Shown here piece after piece: positions 42,857 through 55,857 of a stretch of 64,000 bases of DNA. Where the stretch lies: assembly GCF_022376445.1 (NCBI RefSeq), contig NW_025955054.1, forward strand, positions 92,640-156,639, given 5' to 3'. The notes below the pieces were generated by a model that did not search any database, had not been told where the DNA came from, and saw only the letters and a list, made by a program, of their open reading frames with translations. The DNA comes from Fomitopsis serialis (lineage: Eukaryota > Basidiomycota > Agaricomycetes > Polyporales > Fomitopsidaceae). A program made the position numbers and the translations under genes. Numbering within the stretch: position 1 is the stretch's first letter; every line of letters begins with the position of its first letter.

Positions 42857-45800
42857 CTACAGGTGCCTTGGGCTATCCGGGACCTCCACCCCGAGTCGTA
42901 CGCGCTCGTGTACCAGGAACTGCGCTAGCCATGTGTTCCGCTCGCTGTCCTTGTCAACGGTGCGTGCCAGTGTGTCGTCCTCGCGGGTCCATTCATCTGC
43001 CTGCTCAACTTCGCGCAGAGCGGCCTCGGCTTCGGTTCGCGGAAGGTATCCCCATAGCCGCCGCCGATCCTCCGCAATGTGCCAGCATGCGACGAGGTCA
43101 TCCTCGGGTGTATCGGCGTCGAACTCGCCAAAGTCACCCAGCAGCCAGGCATCCTCAGGTACGTCTTGACTCGCAGACTCGGGCTCGTAGCTGTCCGTCC
43201 TAACCTGTGGACCATCCGCGCCGTGTTCCGTTCGCGGTCCCTGCCACAGTTCAACCGGTGAGTCATTGGTCCTACTGACTTCCGTGCCGCCTGTACCCTC
43301 AGGCGCATAGCTCGGTTGGTCGGTGGTCACGTCCCGCTGTTCCTCGTGCGTAGATTTCGCCTGTTCCCCGCCTCCTTGTTTCGTGTCCTCCTGATCATCT
43401 CCATCCTCGCGGTTCCCCTTCTGCCGTGTCGTAAGCCGCCGGACCTCCTTGTCGTGATTCCCCTTACTCCGCTCGAAGCTCTGGGGACGTTCCCTCTCGC
43501 TCCGCATGGGCGCTCCTTGTCCTGTCGTGCGTCGACGCCCTGGTGAGTTCCCTGGATCCTCCGAGGGGCTCACGAGCTGACAGATCTCCGTGAACCCCAC
43601 CAGTAGTACCGCGTCCCCTTCGCTACCCTGCTCCGCGTTCCCGCTCGTCCTTTCACGCTCGGAGCGCGCGATGTCCTTTTGCGTGCTCGACAACCCTTTC
43701 GCTGCGGCTGTCCGCCTCGTCGCCCCCCACGTTTCGCCACGGCCGGTGCGTTCATCAGCCCACTCCCCCATACTCGGCTTGAAACTCGCGCCCTGGTTCG
43801 CCTTGCTACCTTCGCACACGAGCCTATCTGTCCGGTGTCCTTGCCCTGGTATGTCTGCGGAGTCTGTGAACCGTTCGTTTCGCTTGCTGATGTCCACAAA
43901 CAGTGATTGTAGCACCAGTTCGCTACCACCGGCCTCCCCGCACCCAGCGCGTCCGTACTCCCTCCGTCTCAGTGGGCGTGGCAAATCTTCCGCCGTACAT
44001 CGCTCCCACGATATGTCCAGTACGCCCGCGAATGGGTCGGTTGACCGACTCGTCTCGGCAATCCCGATTTGCCCCACCACTCCATTACCACCCTCCGTGT
44101 CCGTGCCCGTTTCCTCCCCTCTCGTGCTTCTGTCTTCCTTCTGCATCCCTGACGGTGTTCCGCCCGATGCTTGCCAGTCCCGCCTCGTCTCTTCCCGAGT
44201 CTGGCTATCGCCAGCCCATTCTTCCTCAGGCTGCCTCTTGCTCTGCTTCAAGCTCGTGCCCCCGCTTGTGTTCACGCGAGCGTGTACACGTCTGCCCGTC
44301 ACGCCTCGACGCCTCAGTACGTCCCCGCCGTCCGCGAAGAATCCGCTCTGCTGGCTGACCTCGACCAGGTTGACTTGCAAAACCGTCTCGCCATTGCCAC
44401 CCTGCATGCGCTTGTCCCCTCTCCAAGTCTTGCACCCGGCGTGTCCGTCTTCTGGCTCGCGTGCTAGCGCCCTTACTCGACCCTCCGGTCTCGCTGCCTC
44501 CCGCACCGCACCTTGTCCCGCGTGTCCATCACCTAACCCGGGCTCCCCATTACCCGGCTGCCCCAAGCTCGCGAGCTGCTCCGTATCGCCGTGCGCGTCT
44601 GCAAGCTCGTCCGCCGCAGCGCATTCCCCGTGTACGCCTCTTGATTCCACGAGACTGCCGGTTCGCTCACTGACCTCGACCGGGTTCCTCTGCAGGGTGT
44701 TACTGCGCACTCGCTGTCCTGCATGTGCTCGTCCGTTCCGTCGTCCTCGGTCCACGTGTACCCGCCTTGCGTCCACGGCGATATCCCTGACCCAGCTGGT
44801 TCTCGCTGCCCGGTCGTAGGAAGGGTCCCGCGATGGTCGGTGCACTTGTGAGTCACCGCATCCTTATCGACTGATCCCCCGGTCTTCCCGTCACCCGGTA
44901 TGTGCTGCGTGCTACCCGCCCCTCGTGCAGCAACTTCCTCTGAGTCCCCGTCATCCATTACTAGGTCGTCTGCTCCGCTAGCCCCTCCTTCATCCCAACA
45001 CGATATCGCGGTCCTGTCCGTTGTCGAGCGCGAGTAGTCCCCGCTCGTCTGCGCGTGTACTCCGCTCTCTGTTGCGTGTCCTCGCCATGGTACGTCTGAC
45101 CCCTGCATGTACTCATCTGTTCCCTGACGTTCAGCGTGTTTCCCACCCGTATCTGAGTTCGTCCCCAACGACAATCGCCGGTTAGCTGGTCCTAGCGGCC
45201 TGGTCGTAGGAACACTACCGCCACAGCTGAACCTCTGGCTGGTTGCCCCGGGCCCGCCCGGTCTCAGTTCCAAGCTCGCGCCGCAGCACTGCATGCTCTC
45301 CGCGCAGACATCCCCTCTCTCGGCCTCGTTTCGCCGTAACGGAACATCGCTCGATACCGGCCTTGGCGCGTACTTGCCCGTCGCTGCCATATGCTCATCG
45401 ACCTGGCCCCTGGTCATCCTCCTGCTCGTCTCGCTGCATGCTGGTATCGTGCGACCTATCGTGCTTTGCTGTGCTGGTACGCCCGCTTCGTCCTCGAATG
45501 GTCCGGCTTGCTGGCTGATCGCGACCAGATTCGCATGTAGTCCCGTTTCACGCCCATCCGCGACTGCGGACTCGCAATCTTCCTCTGGCCGCTCCGGCAC
45601 GTACCCGCCCTCGCTACACTTAGACGCAGCACGGTGCGTCCGCATGCTTCCCTCCGCCTGAGCACGGGCCTCTACTGCTTCCCTCGTCTTACAATCAACC
45701 TTCTTCCGCACGCACCCCGCTCGATCGGTCCGCTGTACATCGGTCGCCCGGGATCGCTCTTCATCGTGTGCCGAGCTGTTGGTACTCGCCTTCGGTAGAT

Positions 45801-48800
45801 CCGGATCTTCGCCAGCCTCCGTCCGCCCGTGCTCTAGTCTCAAGCCCTCGTTCCACTTGATTCGCCTCTGAGTCGTCTCCCTCCGCTCCTCGTTGCCTCG
45901 GAGCTGTACCGGTCCCCGCGTGTGACGACCACCTCCTACGATCGCTCGAATACCACCCATCGCTCCCTGTAGCGCGTGTCGAGAGATGGTTATCCGTGCG
46001 AACCGGTTGGGGCCCCTGTGTGACCTGAAAGAATACGAGGTGGCGCGTATCCTGTCCGCGACTCGAGAGGCTAGTACCCCGGTGGTGAACCGCGCCAGTC
46101 CTGATCCATGCACTTCAGCGGTCGTCGCCCTGGGTTCTCTCCCCCCTGCTCCGCCTCCTCCGACAGGCTGGCGTCGATGTCGCGAGCCCGGGCATCCTCT
46201 CTGTCGGCAGTCTTGTACCTCGCCTCCTGTAGCCCGTAGATCCACATCGAACCGTTCCCTGTACGGAGCCTACTGGCGCGTCTGTTCTCGCCCCTGATCC
46301 CCGTTGACCATCGGGACACGCGCGTCTGGTCTGCGCCCTGTCGCTGGACATCCTGGCAATCGGCTTCTTCTCCCTCTCGTCTTGTGGACTCCACAAACCC
46401 GTTGGTCTCGCCTCGTTCCCTCCGGCAGGGATCAGTCTCGAGGCTCACGCTCGGCGCGGTTTGACTGTCCGTCTTCTCGCTCCCGTCCTCCGTCCTCCGA
46501 TCTCCATGGTTCCCTCTATGCTGGGTACCTCGTTCATCTAGCCCCAGGTCCGTCCGTTCCGCGCCCGCACGCTCCCGATACCGAGGTTCGCTAGCTGTTC
46601 CTTCCGCGGCTTGCTTACTGCCCATCACTGCGACTCTCCTGTATTCCGCGGCGATGTCGCTCGTCGACGCGCATACCCACGTCTGCGTCGCTTCCTCGTG
46701 CTCCTCCGTAGCTCCCGCTCGCTGTCCCTGCCTGCAACCCTTCGTCCCGACGTGTCTCGGTATCCCGTTCGCTCTCTTCGTTGCCTCCGGCATGTGTCAT
46801 CCTGGGAGCTCGCCTGTATCTCGTTCGTAGCTGCCCGACTCTCAACGCTCGCCGTCCAACCTTCGCGCTCCATTCGGTCCGACGCAATGTACTGGCTCGG
46901 CGTCGCTGGAGGGCGGATATGACACGGCTCTCCTGCGCGCGCGATGGTTCGCACTGTCCGTCTGTAGTAGCTACCGTCGCCGTAGATCTTCTTGACCTCG
47001 ACTGCCCGAACAGACCCGCGCGATGTACTCAGGTCCGTGTAGCACTCGTCCTGCGAATAACGATCCTTGCGCGCCTGCCTCACCGATGGTTCCTGCGTTG
47101 CAACCGGACCTTGACCGACCATTCCCTCCGACAGCAAGCCTGCGACTGCCGAGCCCGTCGGCTTGCACTTGAGCGAATGCTCATCCACGCCCGGGCCTTC
47201 TGCATCGCGTCCGTTCACCCGGGAGTACTCCGATAACTCACATGTGCTAAGTATCGCTTGTCTCTCCGCCCTCTCAGGTTCAGGTCGTCCTTGCCCATCT
47301 GCGCAGTGCTCCGAAAGCGCGTGGACACTCTGCGCACCATTGAATTGCTGGCTACGAGCGCTCGCTTCGTGCCGATATGGGTCTACTGAGTCTTGAACCT
47401 TACGCGCTGTTTCCTCCGAGTCCGATCTTGCCATGAGGTAGTCCTTAACCGTCGCGCCTTCTGCGCCTCGCCAGATAGAACCATGCGCGGGAAAACTGCT
47501 AGTATTGAGGATATGCGGGGAGTGCGAGAATACACGCGCCAAAGCTTCGACTCGAGCGACCAGCGAGACGCCGGCAGGCTGTGCAGACCATGGTTCGGGC
47601 GCTTGAGCGATCGTCTCTCCCGGACCCCGAAGTCCTCCCTCCACCGACTCTCCCTGCCTGTGATCCTCGCGCCAGCTCTCGTCGTACTCTCTCTCGTCCA
47701 TCGCGACCATGGTGCCTTGTTGAATCATTCCCAAGTCAACACGGTCCCCGCCGCTGTCGCGTCCATCACCGCTCCGCTGTGTGCTCGAAACGGGTGTGTC
47801 GTCAACTCCGAGCTCGAACGCGCTCGTCGCATGCTCCTGCACGCGCAGGGCAGACCTCGCAGAGGGAGGTGAATGTCCGGGGTACGCGTAGTCGGTGGAG
47901 GAGATCCCATAGGTGAGCGTAGTCTCCGTCGCTCGAATCACGACCCGTCTGAACGCCTGCACCTGTCGCTCCTCCGCTTGCGCGTATCAAGCACGTCCGC
48001 CGTCCCGCCATCTCGCACCAGGGTATCTTGCCGGACGTCTGACGCGTGCGTTCCCTCCGCCTGCATGCTTGGTGCGCCTCGTGGAGTTGATGTCGAGTCT
48101 TCGGCTTGCGAGGAAAGTGGACGGCTTGTCGTTATGCATCCCCCGGTACGCTTATCCTTTAACGCTGTTGTCGCGACCCGCCTAGTCGCCTGTGTCGCCC
48201 GTGCAGCTTGCTGGTACAGCCGCCGCCAGTCGTTTCCGGTTTTGAAGACTCGTCTTCCCGCCGCCAGGAACTCGCCGACCTCCTTCTCTTCCCCGCTGCA
48301 CGCGCTAATGGCTGCGCTTGAAGCCTCACCACCCGCCATCCTCTTCTCGCCACGGCCTAGCTCGCCGTCGGAATCCCGGCCTTGCGCGATGCCCGTCGTC
48401 GCTAGATCCTTGCATACAAACCCCGCCCGCCGTGAGTGTCTCGCCCGTGGTCCTGGCTCGTATCGCTCGCTCGACACCCCGCCTGTCCCGCGTCCAGGAG
48501 TCCCCATTCTCTCGTCGTTCTCTCGTTCGATGTCGCTTACCCTCGAGTACTCATAGGTCCGCACTTGGTCGACTAGGTACGGCACATCCGTTCCTCCTCG
48601 ATCTCCTCGCGTCGGTACCAGTACCTCGCTGAACGGGCTCCTGTGTCGGCGACCGACCGCTGCAAGACACGCGTCGCTCCCAGCGATTCCACCGGTGAGT
48701 CTAACCTCCGTAATCACTTCTCGCGCCCGTCCTGATGCCCGTGTTTCAGTTCCCGTTTGCTCCTCCGGCCGCGGGTAATCGTCTTTGACCGTGGAGACTC

Positions 48801-50745
48801 GTCTGGGCGCCGCCAGCAGATTCCTGATCTCTTCCTCTATCTCCGCACCGTGGTGGTGCGCCTTGTACTCACGGCGGTCGACCGTGTACGTCTCGGTCGC
48901 GGTCTGCACCTTGTCCAATGGCGTCTGCTCGCTCGCCTCCCGCGTGTGCCCCTCTTGCTTGCGCATATCCTTGCCTCCGATGCTGGTCACGCTCGTTGGC
49001 CCTGATCCCTGGATCCTGCGCTCGCGTGCTCGGTTACTCGCTGGACTCCAGGACCTGCAGGTTGAACGTTCGCTCCAGCTCTCGTGGCTCGCAGTTTTCA
49101 GTATGCCGAGGCTGATCATCGCTCGACAGGCTCCGCCCTCCGAAGTCGCTCGCTCATCTCCCGTCGTGGCGCGCTCGTACATGCCCGACAAGCTCGACAA
49201 GTATATTGATTCTAGCGGAGCACATTGCTCGTCCCGCCATCCACTCGTTGCTATAGGGCTCTGACTTTGTTCGGATCGGCCCGCCGGGTGCGTCTTCTCT
49301 TGCTCCTGACTCGTGGTACTGATGCCTGGTTCCGAAGGTGCTGATTCGCTTAACCGCTTCTGGAAGGTGGCGGGTCCCCTTCCCATGCGCCTGTCGACTC
49401 CGGGCTCGGACATCGTTGCCGTTATACGTGACGTGTTGCAGAAGGAGTCGTCGAGTAGGGGCAAACCACCGCCTGTCGTAGCCATAGACATCTGTGTCAT
49501 AGAGCTCGCATTACCCGCATACACCTCCCAGCTACTCCGTCTATTCATCGCGTGTCGCCCCCGCGAACCGGCAGTTCCTCCTCTGCGCGTGCTTCCGAAT
49601 CCAAGTGCTTGCTCTTGAGTGCTTGAATTGTCGCTGCTCATGTTCGTCCCGGGCCCCGTTGTCATGGTCAGGCCCTCATACTGGGTACCTCCGTCGTGTT
49701 TCCTCGCCGTAAGACTTGATACTCCACTCCAGAAGTCTCGAAGTGTCAGTGAGCTGCCTCGGTGAACATGCGAGCGTACGGTGACGTGGGCGTCAGGGTC
49801 GGCTGTCCTGCCAGTACCGCGAGAGGTGTCCTCGACTAAGTCGCTGCCCGTACGCGCGGGAACTCGCTCCTGTATACATGGCGTCGCCTCCAGTGTCTGT
49901 CCGTCCGCAGCAATGCTCGAGCGTGCGGCCGGTCGAGCCTCGTGAACGCCGTGGTTCCGCGTCTCCGTCGACTGGGCGATGGTGCCGAGTGTGTGCATCG
50001 CAAGATGACCGTCGCCTGTATGTGCTGTAACTGGCTCGAAGGTCACAGTCGCGCGTCCCGTAGCTTGCTCGTAGATCTGGGTTGCAGATGCTGAGGCCGT
50101 GAAGAGGGCGTCGAGTGCGTACGTGCGGTCGTCTCCGAGATAGCCAGTCGCCGAGTCCGTGATGGACCTGAACCGTACCGTCGCGCCGGTCGATCTCGCG
50201 ACTACGTCCGCTTCGCGCGTTGGCGTCGATTCCACATGCACTGTCATGGTGGACTGGTAATGGAGGAAATAAATGTTGCCTTGCCTGTACACAGTCCCGG
50301 AAGTGACTTTGGCCGTAGCGGGATCGCACGCGGGCCTTCGATCCATAGATGATGTACACGTAGTGTATGGGAAATGAATGGAGTGGATTGTGTATGCTCG
50401 CCTGTGCTGTGGGTGCGATGACGCGAAGCTGTAGGCGGAGCGGAAGAAGCACGAATAGGGTACCACCCCTCGCGGTGGGCTCCAGTTGTGTGGCTCGGGA
50501 GTGTAGTACCCCCGGGCGCGATGTTCGAGGGGCGGGCCAATCCATGGCTTCCAGGATGAAGGGAGGGTGTGTCGAAACGGGGGAATATGCATCTCGGAGG
50601 GGAGTAGTGCCAAAGACGGACCTCGTTGCCAAACCTCTGGCTCGCTGTCCCTATCCTCGGTCCTCCAGGCCTCGTCTACAGCTGTCATCCTGAGTCCTGA
50701 CTCGTTCCGCTGCTCCCTCGCCTCTTCCGTGCTTCGTATCCTCAA
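42857..50745 (-). pseudogene. Giant unrecognised repeat protein, open in overlapping frames
   Basis: Five long minus-strand frames overlap head to tail: 50745-47938 (935 codons), 47962-46625 (445), 46793-46071, 46245-44533 (570) and 44845-42857 (662). None has a convincing ATG of its own, so one long gene of about 2600 codons with frameshifts or unrecognised short introns is likelier than five genes. The protein is hydrophilic, rich in E, R, G, T and D. At least six diverged repeats share a core such as VLQVNLVEVSQQSGFFADG, VLQSLFVDISKRNERFTDS, LHANLVAISQQAGPFEDEA and NTLQRNPVEVSERTGSLVE, spaced roughly 60-110 residues apart. The end (WHIAEDRRRLWGYLPRTEAE, then NTWLAQFLVHERVRLGVEV) matches the repeated core of the 437-codon frame at 28530. 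The function is unknown. A plus-strand frame of 409 codons (43590-44819) is its shadow. Confidence 0.45.
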
Positions 50746-51460
50746 CCTCGCTTCCAGTCAACGGCTCCGAGTCGTACCGCGTTCAATCTCGTGCTCGTTC
50801 CGTGTTCTCGTTCTCGTTCTATCTCCTTGTACCCGTTCCGACGTCCTATTCTGAACTCTCGTAGTCGCTCGGCTCGTTGCGGAGTAGGCCAGCTCTGTTC
50901 CTTAGTCGCTAAGCTCGTTCCGCAGGTCGCTGTCCTCGTTTTGCTGGATCCTGTCTTCCTTCCGCTGGTTCGTATTCTTCTTCCGCTGGTTCCTAAGCTC
51001 GTTCCGCGAGTCCTTGGCCTAACCTGTACTCCCTCCGACTTGCCCTGATCTCGTAGTACTGGTGTTGCCCCAACTACGTGGCACTGCTTCCGTCCGAATG
51101 ATTCTCGATGGCCCGACTAGGTCGCTAATGACCAACTCGGGGAGATGCCCCCCAACTCCAGAAAATGTGATAGCAGTGAGACGAGCTGTGCTCGTAGTTG
51201 CCTAGATTCGGAGGGGGGAGAACTAAGGTATGTACAAGTCTTCGTGGCACTGTATGCCGCCGAAGCTGACTAATAGTAGGTACTTGCTATATATGGTAAG
51301 TAATGCGAAATCGCGCGAAGTCCATCAAGTACAGTAGAGATGGGGTATCGGAAGGAATAGCGAAGGCTGTCAATGTGCTCGGAGGGAACGGCACTGACCA
51401 GATAGCCCAAAATAAGCGATATACGTACTGTCCGGGCCTATGTGGGAGGCACTCCCCACA
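50485..51460 (+). repeat. Right copy of the ~950-bp direct repeat
   Basis: Pairs with 27530-28470. The inner 700 bp are diverged; 51223-51460 are identical to 28233-28470. Within the identical part the plus strand has a textbook intron (donor GTATGT at 51226, GCTGACTAATAG at the end near 51277) and a TATATATG box. Confidence 0.85.
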
Positions 51461-52792
51461 GCGTGCGCAACGTACATTCGAGTACCGCGGGCGCATTCCA
51501 ACCATCAAACGTACTCCGAACATTGGGTACGTCGAGCAGTAGCTGGCTCGACGTGCGCAATGCTACGAAGAAGTGTACCTCCCCCGGTGTACTCTGCGAA
51601 GTACCCGGACTACTACCACCTACCGTCGCACCATTACATGGAGCTATGGTGACCTCGTCGGTCACTATAATTCATGCTGGTGTTAAAATCAAGACGGAGG
51701 AGGGGGAAGGGACCGGTACGGGTACCGTTTTCGAGACGCAAGAATCGGAAACTCGAGACTCACCATCGCCTGTCTCGTCGCCACCGCCGCGACTAGTACC
51801 GCCGCCGCCTGTCCTCTTGCCGCCGCCGCTACCTCCCTCGTCGCCGCTATGCAGTACGACGAGCTCGATGCTCGTCGTCATCGCCGACCGCAGCAACAAC
51901 AACATGTCGGACGTACCCGAGAGCGCGTCCAACATGTCTGTTGCAACTACTATGGTCAGCGACACGGTAGAGGTGCGGGTTCGCATGGTCAACGGGCATG
52001 TCATCACAGTGACCATGTCCTGCGATCCGCTGCGACACAGTCGGCGCGCGATCGGGCACGACTGACGTGTCCATTTCGCCCACCATGGCTCGCTCGTCGC
52101 GTACATCGAGCATCTCGCTCAGTGTATACGTCGAGCCCATGTACCGAAGCACATGCGACACATGTCATACCCGCGGCTTCATCTCTCGCGACGACCGTGA
52201 TCAATGCGCACGGAAGCACGTTGATCGAGGTGTCTACACCATGTGCTCGTCGAGTACGTTGAGTTCTGTCCTCAATGTACATGGCGAGACCATTTCCCAC
52301 CACCCATCGTGTACACGAGGGTTCAACCTTGTGTGTGCGAGAGGATGTTGTGGATGTAGACCCCTCTCGTGGTCGTGCCATGTTCTTCTTTCTTCGAGAC
52401 TACCTGCATTCCTGAACTTGTTGGATGTTCAGGTGCAGGCAAGTAGTATGCTGGCACGATATAGTATGTTTTCTCTCCTTGTATGTCTTCTCATACCTGT
52501 TGCAGTATGTTCTACCATCGATGGTTGAACATACTCAACCCCGATGAGATCATGCTGTGTACATCCATTTGGGATGTTCACTACATGGACTGCTCTACTT
52601 CAGGTCCGTTTGGGATGTGGTTAATTCACAGAGACCCTGTGGATGCCACATGGATTACTGAGTTCCGAGACCCGGCCCACAGTCTATCCTACCTGGACCT
52701 GATGTGAGTACTCTGCTACAAGAAGACAAGCATAGTATGTTATCTTCATTGTCTTTTGCTGGGACTCGTGAGACGAGTCCAGTGGGGGAGAG
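51461..52792 (+). other. Sequence left of an LTR, possible retroelement internal remnant
   Basis: A plus-strand frame (from ATG about 51645 to 52065) encodes about 140 residues with a Pro/Ser-rich middle and an end reading MVNGHVITVTMSCDPLRHSR; the family is unknown. Downstream DNA to 52792 has no coding domain I recognise: no integrase, reverse transcriptase or RNase H motif is seen. Just before the LTR is a polypurine tract (GTGGGGGAGAG), as expected at the 3' end of an internal region. Confidence 0.4.
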
Positions 52793-53015
52793 TGTAACGG
52801 GCCTATTTGGATGTCATCACAACCTACCCGATATGGGATATCTTATCTATATGCTGTTTGCTTATGTTTGTACTCCCCTCGTATGGCGCGCCAGCGCACT
52901 TCCTGTAGTCTCGAACTACCCTTTAATCACTGCCTAACGATACACATAGTCTGTAGACTTCTCTTGAATAGAGATTGGATACAGCGTATCTGCGGGTGTG
53001 AACTGGGTCGTTACA
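52793..53015 (+). mobile_element. Copia-like 3' LTR (223 bp)
   Basis: Begins TGTAACGGGCC and ends GGGTCGTTACA, giving a perfect 7-bp terminal inverted repeat of the TG...CA type; with the next base on each side the palindrome is 8 bp. The polypurine tract GTGGGGGAGAG abuts its left end, so this is the downstream LTR of an element that transcribes left to right. I saw no second copy in the window. It sits about 20 bp inside an intron of the DUF6589 gene that follows. Confidence 0.8.
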
Positions 53016-53034
53016 CTAGCTTTGTAAAACTCAC

Positions 53035-55857
53035 CTTAATCCAGAAATTCATATGCTCCTGCAAGAGGTCGACTTCGACCCACGAATCTGGTTTGCCCGT
53101 CGGGTTCACGAGCCAGTTGTTCAAGACAATTTTCCTGGGCAGCATATCTGATCAGGTGAGTGACTGTGATTGATGAGGTCGATAGACGCACCGTAGTCCC
53201 TCCGGCCAGACGTGAGTTAAGTTGTGTATCAAGAATAATACCTCCTGAGCATACTTTGTTCGTCCAGATCCGCGATAGATCAACGCCAACGCCTTGAGTA
53301 TTAACACTATGCGTCCCGATACACCCATTTTGATTGCATTTGTCAAGGCACGCAGAACTAGAGAATCACGCATGAAGAGCAATGCATTCTCGTACACCAT
53401 ATCACCTTCCCTCGGTATGTGCTGTTCAGCCTCGTGGTTATTTGGCTGACCGCTTGCTGTCGCCGCCTCTGTCACAGTACTACGACGGACACCTTCACCT
53501 GACGAGGATGGCTCGTTGCTGGACCCACCCTCAACAGCCTCGGTGGCCATGCGACGTGCTTCGGCCGCACGAGCCGTGCGTAGGCGGCCCACTGTACGGC
53601 CGTCTGTGTAGTGGTCGACGATCTCGGCTGTGTGTTCCTGGAGCCGCGTCCATGACACATGCGTCGCGTAGTCATCGAGAGACTCGCATGCGCTGACTGC
53701 CTCTAGGCATACGAGGACCCGTGCATACAACGAGACGTAGATGAGATCTTGACAGACGCGGAAGGGTGGGAGGCTTGTGAGGGTGATCGGCTTGCGGTCG
53801 AGTACAGTGTTGTGGAAGGCCAGTGAACCGGGGTTACGATGACTCGTGGTCTTGCCGTAGTGTAGCTCCATAACACCATGTGAGCCTGCCATCTTATAGT
53901 GGAACAGTCCAGGCATTGTGACAGCCCAGAGGTAAGAGTTTGTGAAGTTGTCATGGCCAGCACGATTCTTCGCGAGTGAACGAAGACGTGCAATGGATAG
54001 CTGGTCGCCAGCAATGACCCGGACAACATCACCAAAACCGTCTGCCCCCATGTCCTGCCCCAGTTCTGCAAGGATAGTCTTCGTCAGGTCTGCATTGCCA
54101 ACGATGGTTGATTCGTCAATCTTCATGGATGGCAGTGGAAAGATTCGGGTCTGATGAAGAGGGATGCGCGTCTCAAGCAGTGGGCCAAAGCCCTCGACAT
54201 CCTTCGTGAAGCGTGAAAAATTGTCACCGCCGTGTGTCACGATGATTTGGAGAACAATGTGTTGGAGAATCCTTTTGAAGTCGAGGCTCTCCTGAGGCGT
54301 GAAGAGCACATCATTACGACCGAGTGGCGGCGCATTGACAATCCCTGCCATGAGGTCCGCACACTGCATGGCATCTTCAGTCGCACCGTATAGCTCAAAT
54401 GCCGTGGCGCATGTGCCGTTCTCCTGTGTGTCCTTTCGACCAATCGTCTGCTCAGCGACACGGAAGACCATGTTGATATTGTCGTATACAAACGCGACGA
54501 GACGTGTCGATGCGTTAGCACGTGCAGCGCGTCGACACGCATCCGAGAGGCGCTTGAGAATGCCCTTGACTCGCTTCTTCTTCACCGTATTCTTGGAGTT
54601 GTCCTTCCCGCCATCTTCTTGCTGGCCACTACCTCGACTCTCAGCACGAAGGTCATCAAGGGCGGCCAGGATTTCGGCACCTCTATCTCCTTGCTCAGTA
54701 CCTCGAAGCTCATCGACCTGGGCCCAGAGAAGATCGTCCGAGTTTGCAGGTGACGGCTCTTGCGCGTGAATCGGAGAGGGTCTATGCGATGGTGGATTGT
54801 GAAGGGGTGGTGGATCTAGTGGATCGACGGGTCCGTCGGGTGGATTGATGAGACCGCCTGGTGGAACAGTTGTATGAGGTTGCCTCGGAAGAGTCGATGG
54901 TGCAGGGGAATCGGGTTCTGGATTTGAAGGGCGCGGGCGGTTAGGTGAGTCGTCATTGTCACTGTCCGATAGCTCGGATTCTGAGCTTTCTGTGTCGCTA
55001 GCAGGTGTAGTCTCTGACTGTGCAAGTTCCGTGGGATCCTCCGGGTCCAGGGTGTCATCACCGAGGTTTCCGGTGAGGGTATTGTAGCTACTGCACAACC
55101 CAAGATGTGACAGCAGCTCGATCATCTGGCATTTCGCCCCCGAAGTGTACGCGTACAGCCCAAAGACATTGCGCGCGTAGTTATTCTTCTGACTGCGTGC
55201 ACTGAGACAGATGAGTGCGCTCGTGGTGAGATACTAAAGCCGATTGTGAGTACACATCCGGCGTGCTGAGCTTCAGTATGTACTCACATTTTGGTGCCGT
55301 TGCAGACTCGTCGCGGTGCTCTTTTGTTTCTGCCTTGTGGATGTACTGAAGGCGGACAACAGATCCATCATCAATGGACAAATATCCTCGAGATCTCCGG
55401 CTAATGCCTCGAGGCTGAAGTCCAATGCAAAGTGTTCGTTGATCTCCTTTTTTTCGGTACGCAGGAAGCCGTCCTTGCACACTGCATGACCTTCGCGAGC
55501 TACCAGTCGAGCGATGTATGCAGAGGCCCACTCGCGAACGGTCTCTCTTCCTGTTGCACTATTTTGCGAAGAGACCCACATATCCAGCACCTCGACAACA
55601 CCGACTCGGTCCCGGAATAGACCCCAGTACCTTTCCTTTCTGCGATAACCACTGGGGTCAGACACGAGGCGAAGGAGTTCAATAAAAGGTACGTTCGCCT
55701 CCTCGAGTATTGCAAGGGCCTGTTCGCATGCGGCTTGACAGATTGCTGAACGCTCCTGTTCTGCAGCTTCTTCCTCGAGGCGACGAGCCCGATCACGATC
55801 AGCTTTGTCCTTGCAACGACGATCTGCAACAGTTCGTGCAGGGGACTCGGGGAGCAT
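53035..55857 (-). pseudogene. DUF6589 transposase-like protein, 3'-truncated
   Basis: Exons 55857-55288, 55233-53192 and 53134-53035 keep frame for about 904 residues. The middle matches the fungal DUF6589 domain: FVYDNINMVFRVAEQTIGRK, ENGTCATAFELYGATED, MKIDESTIVGNADL, VIAGDQLSIARLRSL, NRAGHDNFTNSYLWAVTMPG, then LNNWLVNPTGKPDSWVEVD. It has an acidic Pro-rich linker at about residues 245-340. In agaricomycetes this domain marks transposase-derived genes. The third exon ends WIK with donor GTGAGT at 53034, after which the copia LTR starts within 20 bp. The conserved C-terminal part of the domain does not appear anywhere to the left, so the gene is cut off. The start is uncertain: ATG 55857 (MLPESPARTVAD) is the last ATG before conserved sequence; the frame is open to 55941. 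Confidence 0.85.

Noticed and set aside
43590..44819. Plus-strand open frame of 409 codons
   Set aside because: It is Pro/Ser/Leu-rich without motif and lies exactly opposite the minus-strand frame that carries repeated motifs and the shared C-terminal domain. It is a shadow in GC-rich DNA.
26900..51500. Starship or Helitron giant element
   Set aside because: No tyrosine-recombinase captain (DUF3435) frame and no Rep/helicase motifs are visible. The only complete transposase is KDZ.
51442..52065. Plus-strand frame of 207 codons as a gene
   Set aside because: It begins with GTG inside the identical 238-bp repeat and has no domain. Only the part from the ATG at about 51645 could be a protein, and that is reported as an unclear remnant.
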